Assembly (NCBI GenBank): GCA_947034885.2 | Contig: OX344750.2 | Coordinates: 2,046,001 to 2,110,000 of the forward strand | Length of the DNA: 64,000 bases | From: Thuidium tamariscinum | Lineage: Eukaryota; Streptophyta; Bryopsida; Hypnales; Thuidiaceae | Direction of reading: 5' to 3' | Shown: one piece after another, positions 12,619 through 24,432 of the stretch | How the letters are laid out: every line of letters starts with the position of its first letter | How positions within the stretch are numbered: the first letter of the stretch is position 1 | Notes under the pieces: model-generated | Database searches by the model: none | What the model saw: only the letters and a program-made list of their open reading frames with translations | What the model was told of the DNA's origin: nothing | Made by a program: the position numbers and the translations under genes

Positions 12619-14174
12619 TTACATGACTGATTGAAATTCCAGATCACCTCGGGGAGAGCGAGGACTGAGGTACCGCAAGGACAACTCGTATGCAGAAAAG
12701 ATAGCCCCATTCACGAGAAATGCCCTGGCTAACGAGGGCCCCAAGCCCCGCCAAAACACCTGATTACCTTCTTCTCGGGCACTGGTGCGAATGCAGTCCA
12801 TGATACCTTTGTACTTGGGAGGGGCACCACCTGCACATTGCGCTTGAAGTCTTGATTTCACGACGTCCAAGGGGTAGCAACACAGCCAACTCAGAGAGCC
12901 GGCCAAACCTCCAGACACGAGCATGGTCGATAAGGACTCCTCCTGGCCACCCGTCCTGCAGCCAGGATGTAGCAGTTCTCGCATGTATTCGTAGGTCCCG
13001 AAATATACTGCACATTGATTCGAAGCCAAAAAATATTAGATTGGATTCTAAAAAAAAGAGCACTATGAGAGCTGACCTTGCAAAATAATTTTGCTCACAA
13101 TGTCCCGAATTCAGAGACATTGAGGATTACTGAAACTTTTTCCACAAACCACAAGACGCAATGTAGAAAATTGCATCAAATCCACTTGTAAGACACTATG
13201 TAGTATGTACCTTGACCCTGCGATTTTTGATTACTAGAAGTGAGTTTCATAAATTAGACAGGAGACAAGATATGCACAGATTGCTGGAGGTAAGACATGG
13301 ATCGGAAACCAATTCTTCACATGATATTCCAGAAGTAAATACATGTGCTTCGCTCATGGGCGAGAGGAAGCACTGACCTGCATGGCTCGGTGCATCACGA
13401 ATGACCGTAGCCGTCCAGCCGCGATACAACCCTTTAATTCCTTCCCTCCGGACAATGTTCCGCACAAGCCCCAACGGTCCCGCTTGCGGAGACTGCAGAG
13501 ATGACCGCTGGGCCCGTCGATCTGTAGCTACTTGCAACCTTATCTTTATCAAATCTACTGGCGACAATATGGTCGTTTGTATGGTACCAGCTGCAATACC
13601 CGCAATAGCAACGTTTTGAAACGAAAGAGGCTCACGGCTTGTAGGATCTGCTAAGGCTCGTGAGAAGAGAGCGTAGGCTTGGAAAGCGACGGCATTCTGT
13701 CAAACGCAAAATGAATTCACAAATTAATCAAATACGACACTGAAGGATTTCTCAAACTGTTTTCTGAAGGAAGCGCTCATATGCTTCGTGCAATTCTTTG
13801 ACCTACCAAGGAACTTGACAACTTAGAATGACGACATCCGCGAAGGAAAATTTAAGTCTGCGAACCTGAAAGGCAATTGTGGTCAAGGGGGTTGCCATGC
13901 CCTTGAAAAGAGCCATGGTCCCTTCAGTTGAAACAATGTGCTTAATTAGACCTGTCGCAGTCGTTGGAGCCGCAGAGGCCACCAGTCGCGGTTGTTGTAA
14001 CCGAATCCTTACAGTGTCCAAAGGATGACCCGCCATAACTCCTGCCATTCCTCCCATTCCTCCAGCAAGGAACTCGGTCCCAGTTGTACTCGCAAGAAAC
14101 TCCGGCCAGAACTCCATTGGAACAAAAACGCGGTTGGAATCCGGAAAAGGATAAAGTTCCTCCGTCGCAGACAT
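12619..14174 (-). CDS. BAC2: Mitochondrial basic amino acid carrier, BAC2-like
   Basis: Three minus-strand exons: 14174-13866, 13696-13378 and 13007-12619 (stop TAA at 12621-12619). They give 338 residues. Introns of 169 and 370 bp are GT-AG and phase-consistent. The protein has the three-fold mitochondrial carrier layout, each repeat marked by a Px[DE]xx[KR] signature: HPLDTVRIRLQQP, SPVDLIKIRLQ and YPLDVVKSRLQ. Around them, MEFWPEFLA, LYRG, RDAP, FGTYEYMRELLHPGC and FLVNGAIFSAYE match my memory of Arabidopsis BAC2. BAC-type carriers move arginine, lysine, ornithine and histidine across the inner mitochondrial membrane, linking cytosol to the urea-cycle and arginine-catabolic enzymes. The start at 14174 (MSATEELYPF) gives about 19 residues before MEFWPEF; the internal Met at 14117 matches the BAC2 N-terminus better and is an alternative start. 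The gene looks intact. Substrate assignment is by family resemblance only. Confidence 0.87.
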
Positions 14175-16281
14175 CCTGCAGCAACTCTCTTCGTTAAAGC
14201 AGCCGCGGTTATTGTAACAAATTCTAAGATTAGTGCTTTCCGACCTCCTTTCTGTTTCAGAAGTCGGCTTGAGGTATATAGAGCCTGATGATTCAGCTTC
14301 TCCAAGCGACTTTTCCTGAACTCCAAGCTCCAGTAAATGTGCTGTTATCCTTGAGGACACCGCAGAACACACGCACACAATGCTTCTAACCCGGGATAAC
14401 TCCTAAAGCTTCTATGCTAAACAAAATTTCGTCAATATCTTGTGAGGAACGACTTGGCGCGTTCTCTCACAGTAATGGTGCAGGAAAGAACAACCCCGGT
14501 TACGCGAATCTATTATTCAGGGTTGAAGATCTCTATGTACTCCCCTCAGCGAAAAGATTCAAAACAATTCTTCCCGATCTGCACTATCGTCAGAACCTAA
14601 AAAAAAATTCCGATCCAAGAGACTTCTCCACCAAAAAAGAAACTTGTGTCTGACCAAGGTCTCTGCTCTCTTTTGTACAAATTTCACTCTCAACCACCGA
14701 GACTACAACGCTAACTAACTGATGTATACATGCAGACCACCGAGATAACACCGTAAGCGGTGTGCCAAGAGATTCTAATTCACACCAAACACGCTCCTTC
14801 GTCGCAGGTAAATTTAAATCCAGGTAACACGAGTACTCCACAGAAATCCTGTACAGAATCCTCAGTTCCTATGTTTCTTTCAGCTACTCCTCTTGAGCAG
14901 GCTGTGACCTCACATGCTTACGAAATCTCCTCGAAGATTCTGACACTTCACTACGGCCTACCTCTGTTGAAGAATCAACGCAAGCCTCAGGTAAGAACGA
15001 GAATTACTTGGATCCCAAACAAAGAAGAAGTCAGCTTAAGAAAGTCTGACACTGCAGGCAGGGAAGGCACAGTGAAAAGAATCCTGAATCTGCGGCAAGC
15101 AGTGACCTTCAACCGCCACTCGCCCCACCACTGACGCAGACTTGCGATTCAATCACAGCTAACCAATTGACAACTCAAATTCCTAATTAAGCAGAATAAA
15201 GTCCGATCCACTAACTGAGCAACCGATAGCAATTTCAAGAAACAGTTTAACATTCAAACAAAACACAAATTCTCTCCAGAAATTTCTAAAACCAACGAGT
15301 AAACGCCAACGAGCGCAATCAACTATCACGCTCCGTCACACTCAGGCGTTCACTGTACCTACGAATTGAAAAATTGGAAATTACTGCGAAATGAAAAGCC
15401 AAATTAAGCACTGTAGCAAGAATCGGATCAAATACGCAAGCCCGCCTGGACCTGGCGTAGGACAGTTGCAGTTGCAGATTCAAGAACAGAGTAATCACGC
15501 ACGCAACACACGATACCGCTCGGAATTTTTTAAAAGAACGACCAAAAACGTGCACGAGCGCAAAGCAACTTTCACTCTCCGTTACTCTGACCACACAGGT
15601 GTGTTGCACTCACTGCACCATCATCATTGAATGTTAAAACAAATATAAAAGGAAACGGAAAATTTTAATAAAACGAATGACACGCTTGTACCCAGGCAGC
15701 AAGTGTGACACCGAGCGGAACTCAACCAACCAAGAAACCTCACCCGAGGTATGGAATTGAAAAGCGAGAGAGAGAAAGGGAGAACGGACCGAATTGAGCA
15801 GGGGCCACTACTGTTACCCCATGAGCGAATCGCAGAAGTGTACAGGTGGTAGAGAGAAGGGGATCGGGTCCGCCACTTCGCGAGGATTCAATCATGTGGC
15901 GAGAATCCTCAGTACAAGAATTCATCAACAGAAATCGAGTGAGCAGTGCGGAAGGAGCGCCGCCGCCGCGTCCCGAAGGAGCGGACCAGAATGTGCGAGA
16001 ACTGTAGCCCGAGTCCCTATTCACGGTTCAGGCAGCGAGGGAGACGGAGCAGTCCGCTTAACGCGCTTCTCAGTTTGGTAGTTATCTCCGCTCGCTTCGT
16101 CAACATCGGGTGGTCCGGATAAGGACCGATACATCGGGTGGGTATTCGTCATAGTATGGAATTAAGTTAGTGGCTCGCCTCTCCGGAGAGTCTACGCGTG
16201 GAGCAACTAGAGTGGCAGGCTATCGACTGGTACCTAGGGTAGGGCGGGTATGCCATCATGGTATTGGATTACTGCTTTTCC
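14175..16281 (-). promoter_or_regulatory. Probable 5' leader and promoter region of the BAC2-like gene
   Basis: This stretch is richer in G and C than the surrounding spacers and lies directly upstream of the carrier start. The reading frame stays open upstream of 14174 to about 14378 without resembling carrier sequence. Minus-strand donor-like sites (for example GTAG|GTACAG near 15350 and CGG|GTGAGG near 15745) suggest leader exons and a transcription start near 15.8-16.1 kb. The text around 15740-16080 is rich in GAGAGA and GCCGCC-like motifs. An 11 bp direct repeat, ACATCGGGTGG, occurs near 16104 and 16131. The extent is inference; no TATA box was assigned. Confidence 0.4.
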
Positions 16282-17213
16282 TTAACCCCTAAAGGACCAA
16301 AACTATGTTTCCACCAAAACTGCTCCAAAACTGTCACTTCTAGGACAGCTATTAAATTTCAGAAAAAAAATATTTTTTGACATATGTAACCATAGGATCT
16401 TTTAGTGCACTAATTTGGGAAGATGTAGAAAAAATTTCAGAAATTTCCACCATGTAGATTGCAAGATATTAGTGTTTGAAGTTACAAAAATCATTTTTTT
16501 TCCACTGCGAAAATCCGGGCAGTTGCACTTCAGAAGGCCACATTTGTATGAAAAAATGTTCAAAATGGTTGCAAATCTTTGGATTCATTCTCCAATTCAA
16601 GTTGGCTACATGCTTGAAAATTTTTATATCATTTGGAATTGTGCAACATGTACAAAAAAAATAGTAAGTAGAAAGAAGTAGAGAATGATTCAAAATACAA
16701 AAATGGTAACAATTTATTTATTGGATTGAAAAATGCCAATCCCAATGGTTCAAATGTTGTAATAAACAACCTACACCCAATGTTTTTATTTATTTTCAAA
16801 AATATTAAAAATTGAGTAAAATAAAGGACTTCAAAGTTTATTTTAGAGTAGAGAATCCATAACTACCCGCAAACTAAAATTCTTCATAACTTTTGATTCA
16901 TTAATCCAAATGCAACGATTCAAAACTTTCCATGTATATATAAATCTATTAAACCAATTTCAAAATTTTATTTCCAAAAAAGTGATTTTTTCTGATCTGC
17001 CCGAACTGCCCGAGTTGAGAAACAAACAACATTTTATGCAATAACTTTTCAACCATGAAATCAAAAGTCACGAAAATTGTTGGGCTTTGAAGATACTCCT
17101 CGTCCACACCTTCTATTAAAGTTTGGTTCCAAAATATGGAAATCTCTAGCCACATGTACTTGCCCAAAATCGCTATGTTGCCAAAAAAGGCATGTTGGTC
17201 CTTTAGGGGTTAA
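16282..17213. mobile_element. TTAA-flanked piggyBac-like MITE, family A copy 1 (932 bp)
   Basis: Starts TTAACCCCTAAAGGACC and ends GGTCCTTTAGGGGTTAA: perfect 17-base terminal symmetry with TTAA on both sides. TTAA target sites plus a CCC-starting inverted repeat are the defining ends of piggyBac elements; assignment here is by structure only. The interior shows no convincing transposase. A copy of almost equal length lies inverted at 36942-37874, and a diverged one at 48357-49279. Confidence 0.8.
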
Positions 17214-17322
17214 TTCTCTGGTTGGCTTCATGCGGTTGGGGTTAAATTTACACTCTGTTTTAAATCCACGCAACTTGGTATATTCTACTCCGTAATAATC
17301 AATCTCAAGAATATTTCACTTT
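17214..17322. other. Short spacer between two elements
   Basis: About 110 bp separating a TTAA element from a TA-flanked element; nothing recognised. Confidence 0.5.
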
Positions 17323-17691
17323 TAAGGTAGCATCATCCATAACCGTCAAAATAAGGAATTCAGCACAGTTAGAGGCAGTTTTACAGTGAAAAAAATATTT
17401 TTGTAGTATTAGCAATTGAAAATTATGAAATATAAAAAAAAATTAGAATTTTTGGATAAAGTATCAAATTTTTATGAATTTTGAAAGTAGAACTCAATAG
17501 GGCACCTTAGGGCACCCCCTAAACCACATTCCAATAAAGTTGCCTTGAGTCTCACACCAAAATGTAAAAAATCAAACTCCACCAACCACAATTAAGCATT
17601 GGCATGGTTTCACCGTTCATCTAGAAATACTTTAAGGTAACTATATTGTTAATAATTGGGTGCACTAATGGTTATGAATGTTGCTACCTTA
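17323..17691. mobile_element. TA-flanked AGGTAG-ended MITE, subfamily 2 (369 bp)
   Basis: Begins TA-AGGTAGCATCATCCATAACC and ends with GGTTATGAATGTTGCTACCT-TA, so the ends are inverted repeats flanked by TA. Interior text (CAAAATAAGGAATTCAGCA, TTTTTGTAGTATTAGCAATT) recurs at 41276-41631, and in partial copies near 19866-20060 and 24175-24355. TA flanks suggest a Tc1/mariner-type mechanism. Confidence 0.72.
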
Positions 17692-18447
17692 CTATTCATA
17701 TTCTGTGCACACAAAAATTTGTTTTTTTTCATCCATCATTTTTTTGGTAGAATCATGTGTTAGTTCTTTAACATTTGTATGGGATATATTTTGAAGACTT
17801 GGTCTTACAAATGTTGTGTTATGCAATAGGGATCTGTAAGTTTGGCCTCAAAAGTAAGTTTTTCAACTCAAAAGAAGGCCCTTTGGAAACAACTTGAATA
17901 AATAGAATACCATACAAATCTTCAAACATCACTATGATTCAATTATAACATTTTGAGCTTCAAGAAAAAAATTCCTACAAAAATCACAGATATTCAATCT
18001 ACTACGATCATTCTTCAAAGGAATTTTCAATTTTGGCCTTCAAATTTTATTGAAAGATTTTGGTTTTAATACCAACTTATCTAGCCACATGCATATGATC
18101 TATGAATCATATTTCGCAACTACACTTTGAAAGCCATCATTCAATTATTGTATTTTATCCCTTGAAAGACCATGAAGAACCTTCTATATTACTTGTATTT
18201 AACCTTATAACTTTCCAATTGTTATTTAATTGATGAATTGCAATATATTATTATTTATGTATTATCATGATTATTAAGTTATTTTGTACTGAAAATTATT
18301 TATTCTAGTCTAATTGAATACCTCCAGTGTACTCTATGGTCACAAAGGGTTTCTTAGTCTTCTAGGGTTATAATACATCTTTATAATTTTGAAAATCAAA
18401 TCTACCCCTCAATTCCCAAAGGGACTATAAATTAACTAATGACATCA
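17692..18447. other. AT-rich spacer
   Basis: No gene or strong repeat recognised. Confidence 0.5.
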
Positions 18448-18760
18448 TTAACCCTTCAAGGGTGTTGTGGACCAAAAAGGTTTGACGGATAACTTCACTA
18501 TTAACTATAGAAACAAAAAATGCACTTGTCGGTCTAATAATTAGAGTATTTGGATGGCTTCCTAAAGTAGGGTCCATTCCTCAGTCCACAATAGCCAAGC
18601 TCTTGAAAACATTCCTCGTCCATCCAATGCATGCCACCACTCATAAGTAGGGACAAGAGCACTAGTCATGGCTCACTCATGACTATGGAAATTCTCTGTA
18701 TTAGTTCCAACCTCTGTGGCAACGCTGAACTTTATAGGAGAGGGCTCATAAACCGCTCAG
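18448..18760. repeat. Dispersed repeat, unknown class (also broken up at 19370-19865 and 20452-20530)
   Basis: This block, containing GGGTGTTGTGGACC, GTATTTGGATGGCTTCC, GGACAAGAGCACTAGTCATG and CCAACCTCTGTGGCAACGCT, recurs in pieces. 18448-18560 matches 19377-19500, 18600-18690 matches 19775-19865, and 18684-18745 matches 20452-20510. The second copy is split by an inserted hairpin element. No coding sequence is apparent. Confidence 0.65.
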
Positions 18761-19129
18761 GCTTTTTCACCTGTCCACTAGGAGACTTTGAAATGGATCA
18801 TTTATTGTGAAAAAATGAATTGTGGATTACATTGAAGCATGCTAAGACTTTGTTTTCACTAATTGAATGGATGGTTTCAAAGTCCCATTGGATTCATTCT
18901 TAACTATGTGGATAGGTGTCTCTTGATTATATTCAAAATAAGGATTGATTGTTGAACTACCTTCTCTCAAGTGATAATAAATCTAAAAGAATGATTTATT
19001 CAACCATCCATTTCAATTTTTGAAAGGGACACATTTAGAAACAAATTATATCACTTTTGACATGTCACATTGCTAGTTTTGAACCAAGCCAGTTTTTGAA
19101 CCAAGCCAATTTTTTTTTCAAACTGCGCA

Positions 19130-19359
19130 TGTATAGGTTTGCAAGGCCTACTGATCACCACTATGGGCCCTATGCTAGAATATGTTTGAAAATTCATAAC
19201 TAATTCAATAATGCTTCAAAAATTATGAAACAACTTGTGTTAGAATCCTCATCTATTTCTTCTTGATTGAAAAATGAGTTAAAAATATTCTAGTCCAAGG
19301 AAATATGTGAAAAGGGGGAACTAGCCCGTATATGGGCAGTTTCTGAACCTCTTACCTTA
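19130..19359. mobile_element. TA-flanked MITE, subfamily 1, truncated
   Basis: The right part (AAAATTCATAACTAATTCAA ... GAACCTCTTACCT-TA) closely matches the element at 25139-25437 in the same orientation. The left terminus is not recognisable, so the copy appears truncated or heavily diverged. Confidence 0.55.
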
Positions 19360-19556
19360 AAGACTCCCTTGGCATCATTAACCCTATAAGGGTGTTGTGA
19401 ACCCAAAAGGTTTGATGAATAACTTCACTATTAATTATAGAAACAAAAAATGCACCTGTCAATCCAATAATTAGAGTATTTGGATGACTTCTTAGGTCCA
19501 TTCTTCCACAACAGCCTCAGGAAAGAACTTCCCCCCCACACACATTGAAAGAGTGC

Positions 19557-19731
19557 TATTCCGGACTTTACACAGCATAGTACTAAAACTATACTACTGC
19601 AATACTGTAGCACTGCTGCAACAATATTCTTTCACCTAAAATAGTGTGGTCCCGTTGAAATAATATTCATGCAGTATTGCTACACTGTTGCAATAGTATA
19701 ATTTTAGTACTGTACTGCATAAAGTCTGAAA
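19557..19731. mobile_element. Fold-back hairpin element inside an older repeat
   Basis: Two arms of about 55-60 bp pair imperfectly. The left contains GTACTAAAACTATACTACTG (with A for G at its first base) and the right CAATAGTATAATTTTAGTAC on the same strand in inverted sense. The element interrupts the second copy of the dispersed repeat that is whole at 18448-18760, which shows it is the later arrival. It has no coding content. Confidence 0.6.
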
Positions 19732-19865
19732 CAGTATTGCAGCAGTACTGATGTGGTAGAGGGGTCACTTACCTGCTCTTGAAAGCATTCCTCTTCCACC
19801 CAGTGGATGCCACCTCTCATAGGTAGGGGCAAGAGCACTAATCATGACTCCCCCATGACTCAACT

Positions 19866-20060
19866 TACAGTGGAAATACCCAAAACAGTCCAAATAAGGA
19901 ATTTAGCATAGTTGGAGGCAACATTTTCTAAAAATGATATTTTTCTGGTATTAGCGAGTGAAAATCATGAATATTCAAAAAAAATTAAAATTTTCGGATA
20001 CAGCATGTAATTTCTACAAATTTTCAAAGTGTTGACTCCCTAGACCTGTGGAACTGTCCT
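19866..20060. mobile_element. Partial TA-flanked MITE, subfamily 2
   Basis: Contains CCAAATAAGGAATTTAGCAT, a variant of the subfamily-2 interior, followed by GGTATTAGCGAGTGAAAATC and CTACAAATTTTCAAAGTG, all in the order seen at 17323-17691. Outer ends are missing or not recognisable. Confidence 0.55.
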
Positions 20061-20275
20061 CATTACATTCAGTAGCAGCCTGTCATACTGCTTCCCAACA
20101 GATGAAATGGTGTGAAATATTCCACACCATTCCATCCAGCACCAATGATATTCCACGCCATTCAGTAACTAAAGTTGCAACTCCAAAAAATGTCAGATGA
20201 AATTAGATGATGGGGACTTCACCAAGGGGAAGGCAATCCTTCCATGGGCTATTGAATGTTATGCTGTAGTTGCCC
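20061..20275. repeat. Dispersed repeat shared with 27155-27335 (inverted there)
   Basis: About 190 bp, including GATGAAATGGTGTGAAATAT and ATGTCAGATGAAATTAGATG, recurs on the minus strand at 27155-27335. In both copies a frame reads MKL.DG.FTKGKA.L.WA.ECY. I do not recognise this as a known protein, and both copies break outside the shared block, so I treat it as a repeat of unknown origin. Confidence 0.55.
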
Positions 20276-20764
20276 CAAAAGTGAACCCTGTGAAAATCAA
20301 CACTCAGCCAACTAAATTTCCCTATGTGTCCTTCAGTTGTATCAGCAAATTACAATCATACATGTGGCAAACACATTAAGGAAAGTCTACTGACACATTT
20401 GGATGAATCTACAGTCCACTGCAAGAAAAAGGTGCAGAAATGGGTGTTTTGACTATGAAAATTGTCTGTCTGTCCCAAGTCCCAACCTCTGTGGCAACGC
20501 TGAACTCTAAAGAGACTCCCTTGGCATCTGAAGAAGAAATAGGCATATGTTTGAAATGATGTGGTAGATCTCTGGCATCCTTGGTATGAGTTCCAGCAGC
20601 TTTTCTGAAGCACATTTTCTGGCCTGACGGACCTTGTTACAGGCAGACCTGGCTATTAGTTAAAATGTCTTTTTCTTACACCCATGAGTCCATGAGGACA
20701 GCAACCATTCAGTTCCAAGCAGGAGGCTATCTTATCACACACTCAAACAAGTCCATGTTCTCCA
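20276..20764. other. Spacer with a repeat fragment
   Basis: Carries the 20452-20530 fragment of the dispersed repeat (CCAACCTCTGTGGCAACGCT). Otherwise no gene is recognised; small ORFs here are not conserved in any way I can see. Confidence 0.45.
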
Positions 20765-21186
20765 TAAGAGCATCCCACGGGCTGCGCATACATGAGGCAT
20801 TGGCAGGGGATGCTTGGCGTGCTCCATTTCTTTGGCTGGTCACTGGTAGCTTTTTAGACCCACCGGATGGCAGCCACCACACGCAGGGAAGGGAACTCGA
20901 CACAAGATTCAAAATGTCTATGCGCCATGTCATCATGGACTAGTGTTCAAGGAGCAAGTAGTCTATGTAGTATGTGGGAAAAAGTCACATTCCAACCTTG
21001 GAGGCTGTGTCACCTGACATAGCGAGCCACGGACTGGCTTCACCATTTGGCCATCTCCTAGCTATATTTGCTTGTGGCCGGCCACTTTCTTGCCCTACCA
21101 GTGCCTCCTATAGGGTAAGCACGGTGCCCGGGCATGTCCACTCCCAGAGTCTGCGTCATATCTTGCAGCTAGTGGAGATGCTCTAA
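20765..21186. mobile_element. Harbinger/Tourist-like MITE (422 bp), TAA-flanked
   Basis: Ends read TAA-GAGCATCCCAC and GTGGAGATGCTC-TAA, an inverted repeat with a TAA direct repeat on each side. A three-base TWA duplication is typical of PIF/Harbinger elements. The interior (GGGGATGCTTGGCGTGCT, ATGGCTTCACCATTTG-like text, CCAGTGCCTCCTATAGGG) matches the longer copy at 27827-28895. No transposase ORF is present. Confidence 0.68.
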
Positions 21187-21212
21187 GTGATTTACAAATC
21201 AAAATAGTAAAT

Positions 21213-21947
21213 TTAACCCCTAGGCGCTAGCAAAGCCATTTTGTGGCTTTTGGTTGACTTCACCGGGCCAACACAAGGTTTCAAAAGTAAGTTTTCCACC
21301 CATTTTTTTTCAATGACCTTTCATGTTGAGTTCCAAAGACTGTCCAACTGAATTCTTAGTGTAATTAATGTTTTCTTTCATGTAGTTGAGAAGTAATTAA
21401 GAAAAATGAATGGCAAAATTTGCCATTTTGGTGTATTTTGAGAAATTGAATGAATCTGAAATTTCTCCCTAAAAACGACAGTTTTTGAATTTGAGCCCAA
21501 CTCATGAAATGGAGGTCCTCTACTCTAGTTTCTTCTCCAATTGGAATTCTGGAAAAATTCATAAAATTGAATATTTTAATGCAATTTGAACTTTGGCTAT
21601 ATTTTTAATGTGCACTGCATTCTAATTATAGACAAATACGTCAAATTAGTTTACACCATGATGATTTTAACTGTAATTGTTCACACATGGTGAAACTTTC
21701 AGATTTTTTGAGATTATTTTCTATTTGATATGACTTTTCCTTCAGTTTTTCTTCTAAAAATTTCAGAAAATACAATTTTCCTCAAAAAAACCTGAAATTT
21801 CTGTGAAATACAGAGGACATGCAGTTTCATCTCGGAAAAATAAAAATAAAAATTTTCATACACATCTGGTTACAAAATGGCAACAAAGTGAGTGACAGAT
21901 AGTGCGGCCTGAAACCAGTGATCATAGGCCCGACATTTCAGGGTTAA
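21213..21947. mobile_element. TTAA-flanked piggyBac-like MITE, family B copy 1 (735 bp)
   Basis: Bounded by TTAACCCC on the left and GGGTTAA on the right. Its right end (ATCATAGGCCCGACATTTC) and interior match the elements at 41993-42728 (same orientation) and 51163-51896 (inverted). The three lengths are within two bases of each other, which fixes the boundaries. It is non-coding. Confidence 0.78.
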
Positions 21948-22167
21948 GGTTAAACTTTACACTCCGATTCCATGAAGCTTCAGTTCATTGAACATTGTGC
22001 CGCCTGGCAACATTTCTAGACACACAAGTTCGAGCTTCTTGCCATGTATGAAATAAAAGTCATGGACTCCCTGTGTGCCAAGATCTTTGTTGTCAAAAAA
22101 ACAGCTCAGATCACGAGTCACACATATGATTGATCAGCAAACACAATTTGAAAGCAAACAATAGTGG

Positions 22168-22444
22168 TAAGGTAGGTACACCCAAAAGCGCCACTTATTC
22201 ATATTGAGCCTAGTTCCTACTATTAATTAGTTCAAATTTTTATGTAGTCTTGTTGGCAAGTGAAAGCATGTTCCAACGCACCAAAGAATGTAGGATTTGG
22301 ATACCATATGCAAAAGTTATTAACAGTCAAAGTTTGTTTCTGAAAGCGCCATCTACAGTCTGTAAACATGACTGATTTCGGAAATGTATGTGCACTGTAG
22401 ATGGCGCTTTTAGGAACATGGTGCTTTTGGGTGTACCTACCTTA
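22168..22444. mobile_element. TA-flanked AGGTAG-ended MITE, subfamily 3 (277 bp)
   Basis: Ends are TA-AGGTAGGTACACCCAAAAG and CTTTTGGGTGTACCTACCT-TA, a near-perfect 19-base inverted repeat. A second, internally shorter and inverted copy lies at 41013-41231. The interior also contains a small inverted pair around AGATGGCGCTTTTAGGAACA. Confidence 0.8.
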
Positions 22445-24174
22445 GATCCATAGTCGACCACTTAGAAGATGGCGATCCATTTTTGATCAGCCCCCATTTC
22501 CAATCAATTTTCAATCAATAGGTTGTTTTGTGTCTTGGAAGTTGTGCTGTAGTTTATGGAGCAATTGTGACACATTGTGATTGGTTGTAAGGCTCTTATA
22601 AATGCAACTAATTCTGGATTGGTTTTGCTATCAGCCTATATCACCATTATAGGTCAAAGAGAATCTTCTACTAAAAAATTAATAGTAATAACAATTTGTA
22701 TAATAAAATTATGAAAAAATATGGCATCTTTTCAAATTTTATTTCTCTACATGAAAAAAAAATTGCATTCAAAAAAACTGCATTCTACATATGTGTAATT
22801 GCTTAAGTGGTTGGGAATAGGTGAAATACTTTAAGCAATTAGTCTGCACTTAGGCAATGAAATTTTTGTCATGTATAAAGATAGAAAATTTTTGCCAATT
22901 TTTCATGATTTTTTTTGTCTTGAATTCAAATTATTATGAGTTTTGGAAGTTGAAAGTTGGCCTAAACCTATTATCAATATATAGAGTCTTTCAATTTGGA
23001 CCATTCAAGAATTGTTTTTTTGCTCGCTATTTTGGGACATGTGTCATGAACTTATCAATATAAATCTAGGAAGGGAGTAGAAAACACATTCCAAGTTTTG
23101 GTTTGAAATAGGAGTATATTAAATCCTACCATTAATGATGCACCCAACATGGTGGATTTTCCATTGAAGAAAAATGCAAGAACTTTTTATTTCTTACAAA
23201 TCATTTTTCTTGCAAATTCTAAATACATATTTGCAATCAAAGACTACTAATTAAGTGGGAAAAGTTAGAACATACCCTAGACGATGCACAAAATAGAGGA
23301 CCTTTTTCACTTTTATCCCAAAGAGCTTAAAATTTACCTTGTTGGGCCCACTTTTGATAGTAGGATTTAACATCGTGCTTTGAAATATGTTCCAGCCTTG
23401 GTTGGAAGGATCACGGTGAACTAGCCCCCTCGCTCTACCACTCCAAGTAATTTCAAGGGTGCAAGTAAAACAAAAAGCCCCCTATTTTGTACTTAACTAA
23501 TTTACCTTGTATACTCTTCCTAGCTAATTTGGGTCTCTAATTGCAAATATGAATTCAAAATTTACAAAAAATAAAAATTCCAATGTTTTCTCAAGTGGCT
23601 AAGTGTAGTGGTCAATCCACCCCGGCCATTGGAAATAGTTGCACCTACAGATTGGAGATGTATTAGATAACCTTCAAGATGCGGTAGTGCCAAGAAGGTT
23701 ATTTGACATAACCGGTTGTTCACTTTTGATCACAACCTTTGATCTTCATGATCCAAGGGTGTAGGAAGTAAGTTGAAAGGAAAGAAGGTTATGAGATACA
23801 ACTTGTGATGGTGATCATGATGGATAGTCCATAGCATAGAGCTACACTAGCGTTGAAAAGTCAACACCCGCTTATGAACCCCTAATTGGGACTGATGGGT
23901 GGTTCTAGCATTATGTATTATGAAGCACTTTTAGGTGTCCCAAGGGCTAGGGGACTTGCTAAATGTTGATTAAGGGAAAAATACCCAATTCCATCCCTGT
24001 ACCTACTCCTAGACCCTAGAGTACCACTAAATTTGTCCATAAGCATTCATTAAAGCATCCGACAAATGTTTAATTCTAATTTGCTGACGCAATTGTAAGC
24101 CACATGTATAGTTTTCATTCACTGACAACTAATTTTAGTAGGTGTTCAGTTAAAGGTACACCTATAGGACGGTT
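22445..24174. other. Spacer with degenerate repeats
   Basis: No gene recognised. The segment 23120-23370 has short inverted ends (AAATCCTACCA ... TAGTAGGATTT). It also shares TATTTGCAATCAAAGAC and AGTTAGAACATA-like text with 28262-28400, suggesting a diverged dispersed repeat. Confidence 0.45.
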
Positions 24175-24355
24175 CTAGTGGTCTAGGGAGCCAACACTTT
24201 GGAAATTTATAGAAATTACATATTGATTCTGAATTTTATTTTTATTTTTTAATATTCATGATTTTCACTTGCTAATACTGAAAAAATATCAGTTTTAGAA
24301 AACGCTGCCTCCAACTATGTTGAATTCCTTATTTGGACGGTTTAAGGTGTTTCCA
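24175..24355. mobile_element. Partial TA-flanked MITE, subfamily 2 (inverted)
   Basis: Read on the minus strand this gives CGTCCAAATAAGGAATTCAA and the downstream interior of subfamily 2 in order, ending near GGCTCCCTAGACC. Outer inverted repeats are degraded. Confidence 0.5.
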
Positions 24356-24432
24356 CTATATTATGCTTTCTTTGTTTGTTTTTCTGCTCCAATATATGTT
24401 ACAATGCCATATCAACACTAAGTTCAGTACTT

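Noticed and set aside
16415..16681. 88-codon ORF with a close relative at 37741-37475
   Set aside because: Both are the same part of a non-coding 932 bp TTAA element; frame conservation follows from recent copying.
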